Part shown: piece after piece, positions 50,561-64,000 of the stretch
Position numbering within the stretch: position 1 is the first letter of the stretch
How the letters are laid out: the number at the start of each line of letters is the position of its first letter
Source: Kudoa neothunni
Taxonomy: Eukaryota; Cnidaria
DNA: 64,000 nucleotides
Reading direction: 5' to 3'
Assembly (NCBI GenBank): GCA_964304625.1
Contig: OZ199839.1
Location: 4,154,001-4,218,000 of the forward strand
The notes under the pieces: model-generated
Told to the model about the DNA's origin: nothing
Databases searched by the model: none
What the model saw: only the letters and a program-made list of their open reading frames with translations
Position numbers and translations under genes: made by a program

Positions 50561-53500
50561 GAGAAATGAAACAGACGGTGCAAACCCTCCTCTTAACCCA
50601 CCAACCATCTCTGACAACTATACAACGTATTATCTTGGGTGTAGTTGAGTTTATTTGATTTTGGAAATCTTATAGAGATGAGTATTCGGCGTCACCGGCT
50701 GAAGGAGTAACTTCCTTGAATCAAGATAACATCACCTCTATCAAGTATACATTTCTTGCTCTCTTTTTTATAATTTTGACTGTTAGCGAAAATACTGGAA
50801 CTCGGCTTCCTTCTACCACCATTCCATCTACCGCAAATGATGACCCTTCTGTACCCACAGCTCCCTCGGTAGAGGATGACGATGAATCACCTCAAGATAC
50901 ACCCTCTACTAATGATGGTAGTTGATTTGATCATTCTGCACTTTTCCATTTTCCCATCATTAGAAGCTGGAAATATCACAGACATATTCAGGTCTTCTCT
51001 CAATGAGAGGGTGATCGAACTGCCCCCAGATATAGACATCCAAGGATTATACGAATTAACAACCTTAAATCGTAGCTTAAGATGTGTCGCACCTTCCATC
51101 AATACCAATCCAATTTCTGTTTAGATCCTAATGAATTTTCTTATGGTTATGGTGGTGATGAATCATACGAATTTAGTCCTTTGCAAGATAATCAACAAAC
51201 TGGAATACTCCGCTCAAACCCCGCTGGGGTGTCCAGTGTTCCCAATGTTGTAGTTGCTACTGGTCGTGGTAATGCATCCGACGATATTCTTGTTGAACCC
51301 AGCGATTCTGCCGTTGTAAATGATAATAACTTTGAGTTGACATTAACCGATAACACTCATTCTGTGAGTGAACACTTAAATAACTTCGTTGAGTGAACAT
51401 TTGTTGTAGATCCATGGCGGGCATTCCGCCTCTGACAACACAGAAGATCACTCAAGTCGAACTGCACCGTTACCGAGGACAAGGGGTGTTGTTTCCTCGG
51501 ATATTTATACAAAGTATTTAGTGGCTATAACAATTTTAATTCAGCATGTATATAATGAGCAGTTACAACCAAAATGATACCGCAGACAATACGCTCGGCG
51601 CTGAGCTCACCAATGTGACGGACACCTCAACACAACTTCCTTATCATGTAGGATCTGCCCCTTCTATCGAGTCTCGCTCGCTAGCAACCAACACTGGTGA
51701 TAGTCACCAAGGCGATTCACATAAAATCACAAAAACTCCCAAATCCAGATACTCTGCCTGGGATTGTGCTTCTAGTAGTTACTCGAAAACTTGCATCCCT
51801 GAAAGTACTGCCCGAGGACCTAATGAGCCAACCATAACCGTCTCCGAAAAAAATTACAATCCTACATTTTTCAACTCTATCGATTCCTTAACTACAATGT
51901 ATGATTCTTACTGTGTGGGATGTGTTTATTCCTTTTTAGATCCAGTCACGACCGTTTACGGGCCTATATAGATAATTTATTTGTGCCCAACTACGTCGTC
52001 AACTATAGAGGTCATCACAATTCCCGCACGATGGTATCAATCCGATGATTTATAACTACCCTCTAATTGCGACATGCCTTAGATTAAAGAATGCAATTTC
52101 TACGGAGACGATTATGTGATGAGTGGTAGTGATGATGGAAATGTGTTTATATGGGACAAATGGTCCAGCCAATTGGTTAATGTTTTCAATGCTGACAATA
52201 GTGTGGTAAATTGCCTTCAGCCACATCCAGTAGATTCAGGTACGTATTCGCAGCTCCTCAGGTTTTCCATATCTAATAATTAAATAAATTTTGAAAATTG
52301 TCTTAACTCTTGATTTAATGAGAAAATCAATTCTTCGGTAAACCTTTGGTTAGAATCCTACGATTTTACTATTTAATTAGACAAAAATAGTTTCGGGCGG
52401 AATATTAATTTTTTGAGAGAACCTGCTAAGAAAATAATATAAATGTCAATTTATTTTTAAAAACTTTGTTAGCAGATTTTACTTTATATTCCGCACTTCT
52501 GTTAGATTTGAATTTAAAGAAAAGTTTTGTTTGTTTGTTTGTTAAATTTATGTCGTTTTGCAGGTTGATAAAAAGTTTTATAATAATTGGAAGCTGTATT
52601 TTTTGTAGAATTATACATTCCAAGTTATTTTTCTTACTTTGTCCTGTTAACTAATTATTTGTTAGAATTTTCAGCATGGACTAGGAACTTGAAATGATAA
52701 ATTAAACTTTTTGTTATGTTATTAATTGACAATTTTTTTTATTTACATCATCTTAGTATACCCATCAAAATCGAATACTTTCAGGATAAAATAGAATCCA
52801 TATAGGTTTCAGATTTTTGGGTTATTCTTTTATTTGGAGTATATTTTCTATTTATTATAAAAATTTCGGGGAGAAAATCAGAGCATTTTATCGTTAATTA
52901 AACGCTTTATAGTTTGTATATGTACGCATATATGAACAAAGTGTCCATTTTAAATTCAAAGGCTTAGCTTAATCTTTAATATGCCTGACTTTGATCGTCT
53001 TGTGAAGGTATCAAAAACATGCGATATAATAGATAATTATTTTTTAAAAAATAAAAGTTTTGATTTGTTAAATTGATGAATATATCTAATATAAATAAAA
53101 GTGTGTGTCTGAAAGCAGTTTATTTGTAATAAAAGTACTATGATTTACAATTATCCAATCACATCAAATATTCTTTAATTATGAATCTAACGTTTGTTTT
53201 GATAATGGTTAATATTATATTTAAAGAATCGCTTCAAAAAATTATATTACATTGTGTCATATTAATGTTAAAAACTCAAATAGGCATGCGATAAAAAACA
53301 TTTTACAGTATAGATTCTTTTTTACATAAACAACCATACTGTAGAATAAAATCATCATATTCCCATTGTTTTCACAGTTTTTTGCTTTAATCAAACTCAA
53401 CAAATTTTTATTATTATTATTATTATTAATGAGTGAACTTTTCATAATGAGTTAAAAATAATCATTAGATTATTTTAAGTATAAAAGCTTTAGTGTATCA

Positions 53501-54876
53501 TCGTCATTGATGCCAACTAACACTATCATCACTACTAAAAAAATTCATACTCATCCGAACCATGTAGACCTTTTACAAGTTCGCAAACTTAAATGAGAAA
53601 CATTGATTAGATTTGTTAATTTTTATAAAACTGGAAAAGTAGAATAATTTTTATAAATATCTAACAAATTAATGAAAAATCTAACGACAAAGTAAAACCT
53701 CATTTTACTTAGAGGATTAAGTTTTTTGCAAAAAGATGCCGGTCAATTAAAAGAAATGCTTATATTGTATTGTGTTTTCATACCTGTACATAATCAGCGT
53801 TAAGTTTTTAATTTTCAAAATTATACAAATTAGCAGAAAGGCTCATGGGAGTTAGAGTTTGGCGAAAAGTATTAAATTCCCCTCAATATTGTTGATAGCT
53901 TATTGGATTCAATTGGTTTCTGTTTTAGACGATTTTCTCTCGTTTAATTTTGATTAAAGAACTATAATAACTTGGAGGGGAATTTGTGAAAATATATGAG
54001 GTGATCCAGTTCTACGTTTTGTATGGATTTAAGTTATTTTTAACGAGTAAAAATTGAAACAGACACAAATATGGATATTTAGATCAAATTTTATTTACCT
54101 TCGATTAACTTTTAAGATTCCTATGGAAGAGTGAACTTGATTTGGGGGTGTTAGCTTTATACTTTTAAAGAATAGATTTCACGTTTTAATGAAATCGACA
54201 GAATATTTAACTGAAAAAATATAATTTCAATTTTTGATAATTATTTAGTGATTGCTTGCAGCGGCATAGATCCCACCATCAAAATTATTGCTCCCATCAG
54301 AAGAACCGCTATCCCTATTAGAGATATCAATTCTGTAATATATTTGATATATAGAAAGCGTTCGTGAGAATAAACTCAAATTTTTATATCTTTTATGTAG
54401 ATTGTTTCGCTGAATCAACAAAATCTTCGTATGACCAATAACTATTATTTTGACGCTACACCCACTATGATATTTCATGTATTGCTGGCACTGGAAAGAA
54501 TACAGCGTACTCTGGAATGTTGCTATGCACTACATTGTTTTACTCTGTTGTAGGTAATCGCGGTGATGATGCCACCAATCCAAACGACTCATCAAATCCT
54601 GATACTTTGAGAGATGTGGATCCAGTACAAACGGCCAGGGAGGGATTTCGTAGAGCTACAAGACTTCGTAATACAGGTTTTCCTAACCTTCGCCGAGGAA
54701 GGGTTCCCAGTCGACATTCCACAGAGGATAACGTCGAACTCACTTCACACCACGATGTTGATCTGGATAATTTTTTTGAGTCAGACGTCTATGACGATGA
54801 TGACGACGAAGAATACTCTATGGATTCGTCGTCCAACTCTCAGTCCTCAACAACTCCCTCATCTGTTGATGATTGA
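50561..54876 (+). CDS. DCAF6: DCAF6-like gene, second copy, exons 10-21 only
   Basis: These are the same twelve exons as at 8932-13239, from RNETDGANPP to the acidic tail ending SSVDD. They cover the low-complexity middle and the C-terminal WD repeats (VMSGSDDGNVFIWD, ACSGIDPTIKI). The splice sites are the same; the intron after SGIDPTIKI differs by small length changes. Exons 1-9, which encode the N-terminal WD repeats, are missing because the copy begins at the gap. As it stands it could not make a whole receptor; it is probably the other allele or a misplaced contig of the gene at 4118-13239. Confidence 0.88.
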
Positions 54877-55707
54877 TGCTTGACCAGATGTCATTCCTTC
54901 GGTCGACACCCTTTGTATTGCACATATTCATTTTTAACCTTGAATTTATACATTCATACACTCTGTCGTCAATTGCAACTCAACAGCTACACCATTGCAA
55001 CATTCTTTTCATTCATAAATCTAATAAAGCTCAACTTGATGGCTTGGTGACTATTCGACGACTTATAAATGATGGTAGAGAGTTTTGGTGATTGGTGGCT
55101 TCTTTTTGTCTGTTTTTCATAGTTTTGTCTGTTCTCAAACTACTCGCATTAACATCAAAACATAAGAAAACTTTTTTTCTGTATTTTTACAAAGTTTTGT
55201 TTTTAATCCTCATTTGTTCTTTAAATGAATTGCTATTATTGTTGTCGTTGTGAAAAGGTGTCAGGAGTTTTAAATATATTTGCCACATTCTTTTGGAAGG
55301 CGTTAAAATTTACTGTACATGTTGTGTTTGTTTGATGAAACGTCTATTCGTCTTGTGTAGAATAATTCGTAAGATCTACAATAGGAGGATTTAGTGAGAA
55401 ACCCGATTACGAGTTTATCCCTTGATTCCTTAATACCGTTGGAATTCCCCAGTCTCACAGCGATAGGCAGAACATTAATTAGTTTGACGTGTTGTTGTGA
55501 CTGGCGTTTTTTGTTAAATTTTTGTAGTGTGTATATCACTGGGTATTTTGGTGGTTTCTTAGTTGAGATTGATTATTTTCCTAGGAATCAGACATTGTTG
55601 TGGTTGTCAGCGAATCATTAAAATCAGATTTAGTGTTATTGGATCGCTGGTTTAAGACCGAATTTTGTTCAGAATCGCACTGACGATTATCTGTGATAGC
55701 GTGGAGA

Positions 55708-56641
55708 ATGGAACAATTATTGAAGGATTCACTTGACAATCCATCACAAATTACTACTGTTCTAAATAGTTCCACCACCTTCAACGACGGTCCCTTGCTA
55801 CAATTCTTGAAAACTTTTGTGTCATGTGCTGTGCTTATAATATTCTCTGAGTTGGGGGACAAGACCTTTTTCATTGTGGTCATTCTGTCTGCAAAGCATC
55901 ATAAATATAATGTTTTTGTTGGCTCTTTTTGTGCTCTGATTACCATGACAATACTGAGCGTGATGATGGGGTTCGCTTTTTTGCATTTTGCCTCGCCAAC
56001 CATTATACGACTGATAACTTTTTGTATCTATGCTATATGTGGCTGTTATATTCTTTACGATTCCTATAACACGGATGAATGCTCTTCAAACTCCAGCGTC
56101 TACAAAGAAGCCTCTAATGATATCGATAATATTGGATCGAAAGTAAACCAGATAGTTTGCTGGTAGGTATGTGAACTAATTTTTAGATTCACATGGACGA
56201 AATACCAACTTTGATGATTGATAGGAAAAAAATGTTTACCATTTGAAAAGTTTTATACTATTTTAAGAATTATTTTCAAAATAACTACAAGATATCTTAG
56301 TCCTGTACTGTTACAGGCTTACTTTTTAGTCTTCCTAGCTGAATGGGGCGATCGATCGCAGATTGCTACAGTTTTCATGGCTCGAAATCATGTAATCTCA
56401 ATCGACGTCTCTGTGTTAAATATTATCCTGTGTAGATCTTTTCCGCAATTAGTGGCGCCATTTTTGGTCATCTACTATGTACAATTTGTGCTCTAATGTG
56501 TGGTTGGATGGCGTCCAGTGTATCTATACGAAAAAGTAAAGATTGTTGTTACTTAACTACTATGTTTTTTCTTGATTATTTTTAGTTAACATCGTTTCCG
56601 GAATAATCTTTATTTTATTCGCACTGCATAGTCTTTATTAA
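55708..56641 (+). CDS. TMEM165: TMEM165-like gene, second copy, with one extra A in exon 2
   Basis: Exon equivalents are 55708-56142, 56187-56391, 56436-56535 and 56586-56641. Relative to 14071-15003 there is one amino-acid change (KDSLDN for KDALDN) and an A run of 7 instead of 6 near 56224-56230, which shifts the frame early in exon 2, upstream of EWGDRS. A single homopolymer length change between otherwise near-identical copies is more likely a sequencing or consensus error than a true mutation, but if real this copy is non-functional. Confidence 0.85.
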
Positions 56642-57235
56642 CAGTACAACAATAGTAGAATAATTATTGTTGCTACCTGTTCATGTAATTTATCATATTT
56701 GATAGATTTTTTTGTTGCATATTCACATAACCTTTCAATTAATTGTTATTTTGAATTTTGAATGAACGGAAATAAAATATTATTCAAACAAAGGAAGCAT
56801 CTGATTTACCTGTAGAAATATCTCAAATATTACAGCAATAATATTGTTAAGTTTATTAAATGATATTTAACGTGTTTATTGCAATTATTTAACATAGAAA
56901 AATAAGTTTTATTGTATTATAATATTGATGACAAGTATTTCAAAGATATTTATTATATAGGATCCATTGGAATACATTTTATTTTTATCATATTAATGTT
57001 GGGAAACCAAATGCTTAGAACATGAAGTACTGACGTGATTAATTATTATATTAGAATCATCATCAATTTCTTTCCGCTACATAAATTTTTATCCAAAATA
57101 GTTTGCATTAATTTTTTAACTTCACTCAATTATCTGTAAAGCTCAGATTATCTTTAAATATGAATTCTAGTGACTTACTGAGATTCCTTATTAGATACCA
57201 ACAAATTCATGACAGATATCCTTTAGCTTATTTAA

Positions 57236-60200
57236 CCCTTTCACGTTCTTTTTTTTGTTTTTCTTAAAATATATATATATATATTATTAATGGGATATTT
57301 ATTATTAAAAACTTTAAATTTTAATTTTAAAGGATAATTTTATCATGCGGATTTTCTAAATTTTGTGCAGGTGCATTTAAATGCATACTGGGATTAAATG
57401 GTAAAAAAGTTGAAAATGAATAAAAGTTTCAAACCAACTATTCTAACTTTAGATTTAAAAAATAATCATTTTAAATTTCACAATTCAAAAAAAATTGTCA
57501 ACAATGACTCAAAAGCATGTCTCCCATTAACCATTTCCAAATTTGTTTCATTAGTATTATTAATAATATATAAATAGATTTGTGATACAAAAATGATGCA
57601 ATTTTTTTGTTATAAATTTTTTTTAACAAGTATTGGTTTGGCTTATTTAATTTCACTGATATTAGAAGACAACATGACATAATAATTTGCAAGAAAATAA
57701 CACACAATATAATGAAACGTACTGAACAATTCAATCTAATTAATTTAATTTGTGATGAAATTCGTAGAAACAATTCCTTTCTTTAACCAGAAAGCAGCCC
57801 CATTTGCATTTAATTCATTTGATTTGCGTGACCTTTTGGCAAAGTTTGCATCTATCGCGTGTGGGCGTGACTCAGGGGAATGCCCATCATTATCGGATCG
57901 GATATCGTCAGAAAGAGAGCAAGACAATTTTTCGGCTTATTGAATTTTCCAGTTTATTATCTACCGATAATGATGGTCACCTGTGCCTTAACTTTAAGTT
58001 TTTTTTCTTTTTAACAAATATTAAAGTCTCACATACCGAACAGGTGAAATTCAGTAAACTTAATACAGAGTATTGGCGCAAGTGCGCTATGTACAAAAAA
58101 CATAAATTTATTGGGGTTTAAAATAATCGGTAATTTCGATTCGTTTGCATTATTATCGGGTTATTTCAGACATGGACTCCATAACTATGTGTTTTGAAAA
58201 CAATGGTGTTGAGTTTTCTAACAAAAATTTTCTGATTAAATTAATTGATTGTTTGAGTTCCGAAGTTGACACAAGCGCTTCAGGTAAAGCTATTGATTCC
58301 TCATGTATTTTCTTTCCCTCTTCTTCAATATTGTTGGTTTCGCCATACGTTTATCTAAAAATTAAAGTTTATAAACAATTAAATAATTTGACGAAATTCT
58401 CAACATTATTTTTATAAAAATCTTGAGATAAGTTTCATTATCTATTCATTAATATTTAAATTGGTGTATTGTACTATCAAAGTACAATGTTCAAAAAGTC
58501 TAGATTTTCTAAATCAATTTTGAATTATAGTCGATGATACGTTTTCCCATGCATGATTTAAAATTTTAATAAAACCAAAATGATATACTTAATTAAATTT
58601 GAATTATCCATATTTATTACGTTGTACTCTTCGTATCGTAGTGAAATTTTTTTTAAATTAATTCCAAAAATATTTTTAAATTCTACGAACCAACCATTAT
58701 TACCAGTAAATTTGTCAATACCTATGGATTTAACGATACTTTTTGTCTTTTCAATAATGAAGTAAGCAGAAATTACCTTTTTTTCATTTCGCATTTTAGT
58801 TATTCGTGTATAGAATAAATTAATTAACTCCGCGTACTTGTCTTCGTTTATTCTTTTGTTTGTAGCCGAAAAAATAAAATTAATAATATCATTTTGAGAA
58901 GCTAAAATTCTATTAACAGTAGAATGTCTTGAAAATATATTATATTGGGATTGGATAATTTTATATTATTAGATGGCTTGGGAAGTTTAAAAGTCATTCC
59001 TTTTTCTCCTTTGAGTGATTTAATCGAATTATAGTATTCGATTATTTTAACTTTTCCAGCCATTGTTCGCAGATTCCTTATCATTTTTGTTTCACAGAAT
59101 TCAAATAGAAGATTAGTTGAGGGTTAAACTGAACAAAATGTTACGCAGTAGCGAGATTTTAGTTTTAGCACACTGACTTAAATTTATACGTCTTTAATAA
59201 AAACTTTTGATCTTCGCTTGCTCAGTTAACATTAATTTAAATAATATAAAAGAAAAGTTTCGGTAAAAAGTTTAAAATATCCTTTATATTTAAAAGAACT
59301 TGTGAAATTACGCAATACCAAGGTTCGACTGTATTTCGCTCTCTTTTATTTTTATTGATTTACTATTTCTCTGTATAATAGCCAAGAGTCACCATAGCTT
59401 TATTTATTCCCCAATAAAATATCTTCAAGTTAACATTTTAAGCCACCATTTTGCAGGTTTTCTAGACTCAGGTTGCTTTGAACATCGCCCACCCTTAAAT
59501 ATCATCTGTTCATCTACATATAACTTCCTTTCGGTTAAATCTTTAAGCAACTTGAACTTAAATGATCTAAAAATTGTCTTATTTTCGAAAATATACCAAA
59601 ATCAGGGTTGGATTGTTTCGTTATTGTTTTTGAATTGACAAAATTTTCAAATCAACTCAAATCTACAGCGTGTGAACACGTTTGCAATTGGCTCAAATTT
59701 AAAACATGTTTGCGAATAACAACGATATCTAGGCATCCTTATTACACCCATTAAGATGAGGACCTCAATATACTTTTCTATTTCATCATTATCGATTTGG
59801 AAACATGAGTTAGACTGTCTGGAATAAAGGTTTGCCTAAACATCAAATCTACGAAAGATTCATTGATAAATTGGTTGAAGTAATCGATAGGAGTTAAAAT
59901 CCCATTTATTTCTTCCAAATAACACTCTGAATTCTCAAAATCAATAACATCATCTAACAAAATTTTCTCTATATTCCAATTAAATTTGAAGTTCGAGTTG
60001 CATTTTTCTTCGTCGGTAGCCTCCTTATGGTTTTTAGAGTAGTCATTGAATTTTTCGAAATTATAGATATTTTCTTTTTTTAACATATCTCGGGTTCTGG
60101 AATATCTCCATCGGACAGAAAAACTATTTTTTAATAAATTTTTCCACTTTTCGCAGATATGTCCGAAATATCGTATGAGTATCTCCAACACGGCTGTGCC

Positions 60201-60580
60201 ACGAGATCACAATGTGAATTTAAATGCACAGGCTACAATACTCAAATAACTATTTATTATTATAAATTTTTTTCAAAAATACTCATATATTTTATTATTT
60301 GTTATGAACAATTCGTATTATTTTTTTAATTGATATTGATAATTAACACTGATCAGTTTCAAGAGTGTAATCTTTCACGTTTGGAACATGCTCAATATAT
60401 AGATGAAAAACATAACAATTTTTTTAAATTTTCAAGGAGAATTATTCATACTTTAAAAAAGAGAAGAAAATTAGATATCTCTTATGATGAATAAAATGTG
60501 TTGTATGAAACAATAGTTAAGTGTATTAAAAGATTATGTTTTTCTTATGTGCATTCAAATGCGCACTGAACGCGAAAGGG
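57236..60580 (-). mobile_element. piggyBac element with nested pogo element, second copy
   Basis: Same ends and TTAA sites (57232-57235, 60581-60584) as 15598-18946. The internal AT dinucleotide run near 57270 is shorter by a few bases. The transposase relic (59778-60191 for its longest open part) is unchanged. Confidence 0.88.
58066..59331 (-). mobile_element. pogo/Tigger-like element, second copy
   Basis: Equivalent to 16432-17697, with the same terminus and the same degraded transposase. Confidence 0.7.
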
Positions 60581-60584
60581 TTAA

Positions 60585-63500
60585 TACTTTGTGCATGTTA
60601 TACCTGGGTAGAATCAGTTATGATAAAGACATTTAAAAATGAACGCTAAAATAAATCACCATACTATAATATATTACCACTAAAAAAGTAATTATGAAAA
60701 ATTGTTGCAGGTTTTCTGTAAAAATGTTATCAAACAATATGTAAAACGATGGAGCAGAATGGTCTAATTATAAAAGAAATGTGCTTATCTTACTGAAAAA
60801 ATATGATATTCTGGTTGATATATTTTAATCTTCTATTGATTATAGATAAAATTTGGATTTTTACCGAAACCTCAAGGAACGTAGAAATAATATGATCTTG
60901 TTAAAGTCCTTTGGTTACTATAAAATAATTTAATTTCACAAATTACTGATAATATTGTCTCGTTGATAAAATTTGTTGTAAATATATTTTTTTACTTAAT
61001 GATTCTATGTCGAAATCAGATTAGACTGAATGGGATGGACTCATTACTAACGAGCTGTTTGTTTATAGGGGTAGGAACCTACATATGAGGATGCGCAAGT
61101 TGACCGGCGAAAAAATTTACTCGGACCAGGTATTTTATCGTGTTATCTCCTGATGAATGTCAAATTTATTTTTGAGAATTATATGATCCATAAAATATCG
61201 AGGATTCTAAATTACATTATATTTTCTTATTTCGGCAGTTTTTAACGACCATAAACATTTAACAATATAATTATCGTTTTTGAGATAATTTGGTCCTAAT
61301 ATTATTTTAGGGCAAATTTAATATTTTCCCGTAAATAACATGAGTTTGAATAAAACAATTAATTAGTTGTATAATAGCCATTACTTTAATCATTGGAGGA
61401 CGATTCACCCGAAAATCACGAAGGGCAGAGTGGGGTCCGAATGGACCTTGAAAACTTTGGCTCATCTTTAGAATTTCTCTTCAAAAATGGCGCATTCGTA
61501 ACCAGCACGCATTTAAATATTATGTTAGTCAACAAATATAAAAGGCTTAGAAATTATTGAAAACCACAATAAATCCATTCGATAATCATGAATATTCAGT
61601 GTTGATGAAGGTTTTGAATATATAAATAATAGAATTTCTCACACATATTGATGCGAAAATATTATAAAATGTGTTACTTTAACATTTAAAAGGGTTCTTG
61701 AGGTGAAGATAAGAAAAACTTAACAGCTGATCCTGACACGGACACTCGGAAATAGCTCGCAATCTCGCCTCATATAATAGATTAACTTCGCGCCACAATT
61801 AATCTCATCATTACACTTTGCAATGTCTTCCTAAATAAAATTACTAAGAATCTTATCACGTTAATTTCAAATTTGTTGTTCTTAAATTTTTGTATTATCG
61901 CAACAATAATTTTGTTATTGCATATTAATTATGTTTTAATGTTATGAGCTGAAATGCGTTGAAACTAAACAGACTTAAAAATCAAACAGTACAAACAAAA
62001 ATAAAAAAATTTATAGAAATTTAATTAAGGAATTATTGTTGTTACTATGTCTATTTATATAAAATATAAATATATCGATAATAAGTAATTAGTGTTTATA
62101 CCGCAATAAATTGTACATTCGTTTACGCAAATTAATGTTAAATCAAAAATTTCTAAATATTTTGAGATTGCATCATTAACCCCTGATAGATCATCGTATA
62201 GCGCTCTCGTATATGGTCATTATTAAGGGTTTATACGCCAATTAACCATTTTTATGATATTAATTCAAACAAAATAAATTTTAATAATTTATGTATGAAA
62301 TTTCAAACAAAAATATTTAAATTCGAGAAATGTTTTAATCGCACCGTGGCTCCACTAGCCCAACGTGGTCTATTAAGGGTTAGAGAGGTTCGAATCACGC
62401 TGGAAAATCGCAAAGTAGGCATTAAAATGATATGAGTAAATTTCATTAGAAAATAGGATAACGATTTTTATTACTCTTATTTCCAATTTTTCGATTACTA
62501 ACATTTCAAATTAAGCGTTTAAGCCAAAAAAGGATTGGTTGAATCTTGCCTAAAATGTACTTGGAACATTTCAACTTAGTTTATAGTAACGTGGATGTTC
62601 TGTCGTATGCGATTAAATACTTACCGTAAAATTGTTGGATATTTCACAAAATTCATAATTTTTACAAAATAGCAAATGAATTCGGATAAATAAATTTTTT
62701 TATACCTATCATGATTTTTTGTAACTTTACAAATGTGACTTTATTTTGAGGGACGAATGCCGATGAAATGAGACACTAAAAGTGTGAAGTTTGGATCATT
62801 CGTATAACGCTTAGTCAAATTCAACTTATGTACTTTACGCTAAGTATATTGACCTCGGTGGAATAAGAAAAGTATTTTTGACTCTGTTCAGACACATTTT
62901 TGAATGAATTGTACGTGTTAATTCCAAAATCCACATTTACGTATTTGGACATTAAACATTGGAGATTTTCTTAATGTCTCTAACATGGCATTGCAGTTAT
63001 CATGAGTTTACGGCTCATCAAAATATAGATAAAATGGAAAGCTTTACGAAATAATCACTATGTATTACAAATTATTACAAATAACTAGAAAACCGGTTTT
63101 AGTACATAATTGAAAGAGTCCTCAGATATACAAATAAATGAGTTTTTCGAATGCAGGATATTAATGTTGGCCGGAAAAAATATCATTCTTTCGGAGATAT
63201 ATTTCCAAAATCGAACTTACAAAATAATCCACCTCTAAAAGTTTTAATACCCGACTTCGATATATCAATTTAATAATTGATAGATAAATTATTTTGTTCT
63301 AACAACTCTAATGTTTTTGTATACAGACTGGAAGTAATTGGCATTTCATTGACACAAATTTTGGAAGTTCTCCCCGAAAGACCTTCCTCAGCTAATATTT
63401 TATAGTTTAGGTCCGCTTGTAACCAACCCCATCGTTAAAAATTTCTGTATTTATATTAATTTATATTACACTCTGTAACAAAGTGATTATAACAGCTTTT

Positions 63501-64000
63501 ATCACTGAAAAAATATTATGCAAAAAGTAATAATAAGACGTTCTTATAAGTACGTGTTTCAAATCTCCGACGTTGACATGAATTAATTGTGATCATTTAC
63601 ATAAAAAAGCCATTATACAATAATTTGTCCCCCTTCTTTACCTTTCTACGATGATATAATTTTCATGGATTTTTTCTCCATCCATCATAAATAACCAAAT
63701 ACTGTTTAAAATAAATGATCATAAAAACTTAATATTTCCCAATAATGTCTGCAAGAAAATATCAGTGTTTGCTCATTATAGTTTCAGCGAGTAATAGCTG
63801 TCCTGAAAAATGACCAACGTATATATTTAAACTATTAAAAATAAAAGATTATTAATATTTTTGTTACTTTAGCCAGCAACAAAATTTCCGTTTAAAATAT
63901 AACCAGTTATATGTACAATTAAATCAATTATAAGATTAATAATTCTTCTAAAGTTTTTATACTTCTCGATCTTGTATCTACGCATGTTTTCATGCCTTAT
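60585..64000. other. AT-rich spacer, second copy
   Basis: Equivalent to 18951-22365; no gene seen. If the copy continues, the 3' end of a second neurofibromin copy should start about 170 bp beyond the window. Confidence 0.5.

Larger units (their letters stand above)
49292..64000. repeat. 14.7-kb near-identical second copy of 7663-22365
   Basis: The order and sequence of everything from 7663 to 22365 recur here, in the same orientation, shifted by about 41629-41638 bases. Most differences are single-base length changes in homopolymers or short AT repeats, with a few substitutions. The copy starts 50 bp inside hAT MITE 1 directly after the gap and runs to the window edge, so its right end is not seen. 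Confidence 0.97.

Noticed and set aside
1-64000. CRISPR arrays, operons, ribosome binding sites, prokaryotic mobile elements
   Set aside because: The window is clearly eukaryotic (spliced animal genes, poly(A) signals, eukaryotic DNA transposons); no regularly spaced repeats were seen.
1-64000. Retrovirus-like, Polinton-like or other virus-derived elements
   Set aside because: No reverse transcriptase, capsid, envelope or long terminal repeat was recognised; all mobile elements seen are DNA transposons.

Overview
The window looks like nuclear DNA from a small animal with an AT-rich, compactly spliced genome. It holds divergent orthologues of four animal proteins: DCAF6, TMEM165, neurofibromin and Flightless-1. 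All are cut into short exons by GT..AG introns that are often only 35-65 nt, the standard code fits throughout, and old DNA transposons are scattered between and inside genes. The divergence and compact introns would fit a parasitic metazoan such as a myxozoan, but that is a guess; no taxonomic marker is present.

Layout. 0-4.1 kb: gene-poor, with a TIR element of Tc1/pogo type (398-1275) and a perfect 23-bp hairpin (1603-1664). 4.1-13.2 kb (+): a DCAF6-like WD40 gene, which I could splice into one 968-residue frame of 21 exons; its 1.5-kb intron carries two abutting hAT MITEs. 14.1-15.0 kb (+): a TMEM165/GDT1-type transporter, 4 exons, 264 residues. 15.6-18.9 kb: a dead piggyBac element between TTAA sites, with a dead pogo/Tigger-like element inside it. 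22.5-36.6 kb (-): a neurofibromin-like RasGAP gene, one intron of which holds a second copy of the 398-1275 element with a 72-bp hAT MITE inside. 36.6-45.1 kb: gene-poor, with an open, spliced Tc1/mariner-type transposase gene (40.8-42.1 kb, -) and a second piggyBac relic. 45.1-48.2 kb (+): the leucine-rich half of a Flightless-1 gene, ended by a 200-N gap (49092-49291).

Right of the gap, 49292-64000 repeats 7663-22365 almost base for base. The second copy starts inside a hAT MITE, lacks DCAF6 exons 1-9, and the Flightless-1 gelsolin half is absent before the gap. The simplest reading is a scaffolding or haplotig artefact; a real recent segmental duplication cannot be excluded. The genes do not form a functional operon-like unit: DCAF6 (ubiquitin-ligase receptor), TMEM165 (Golgi cation exchange), neurofibromin (Ras off-switch) and Flightless-1 (actin regulator) are independent housekeeping or regulatory genes.
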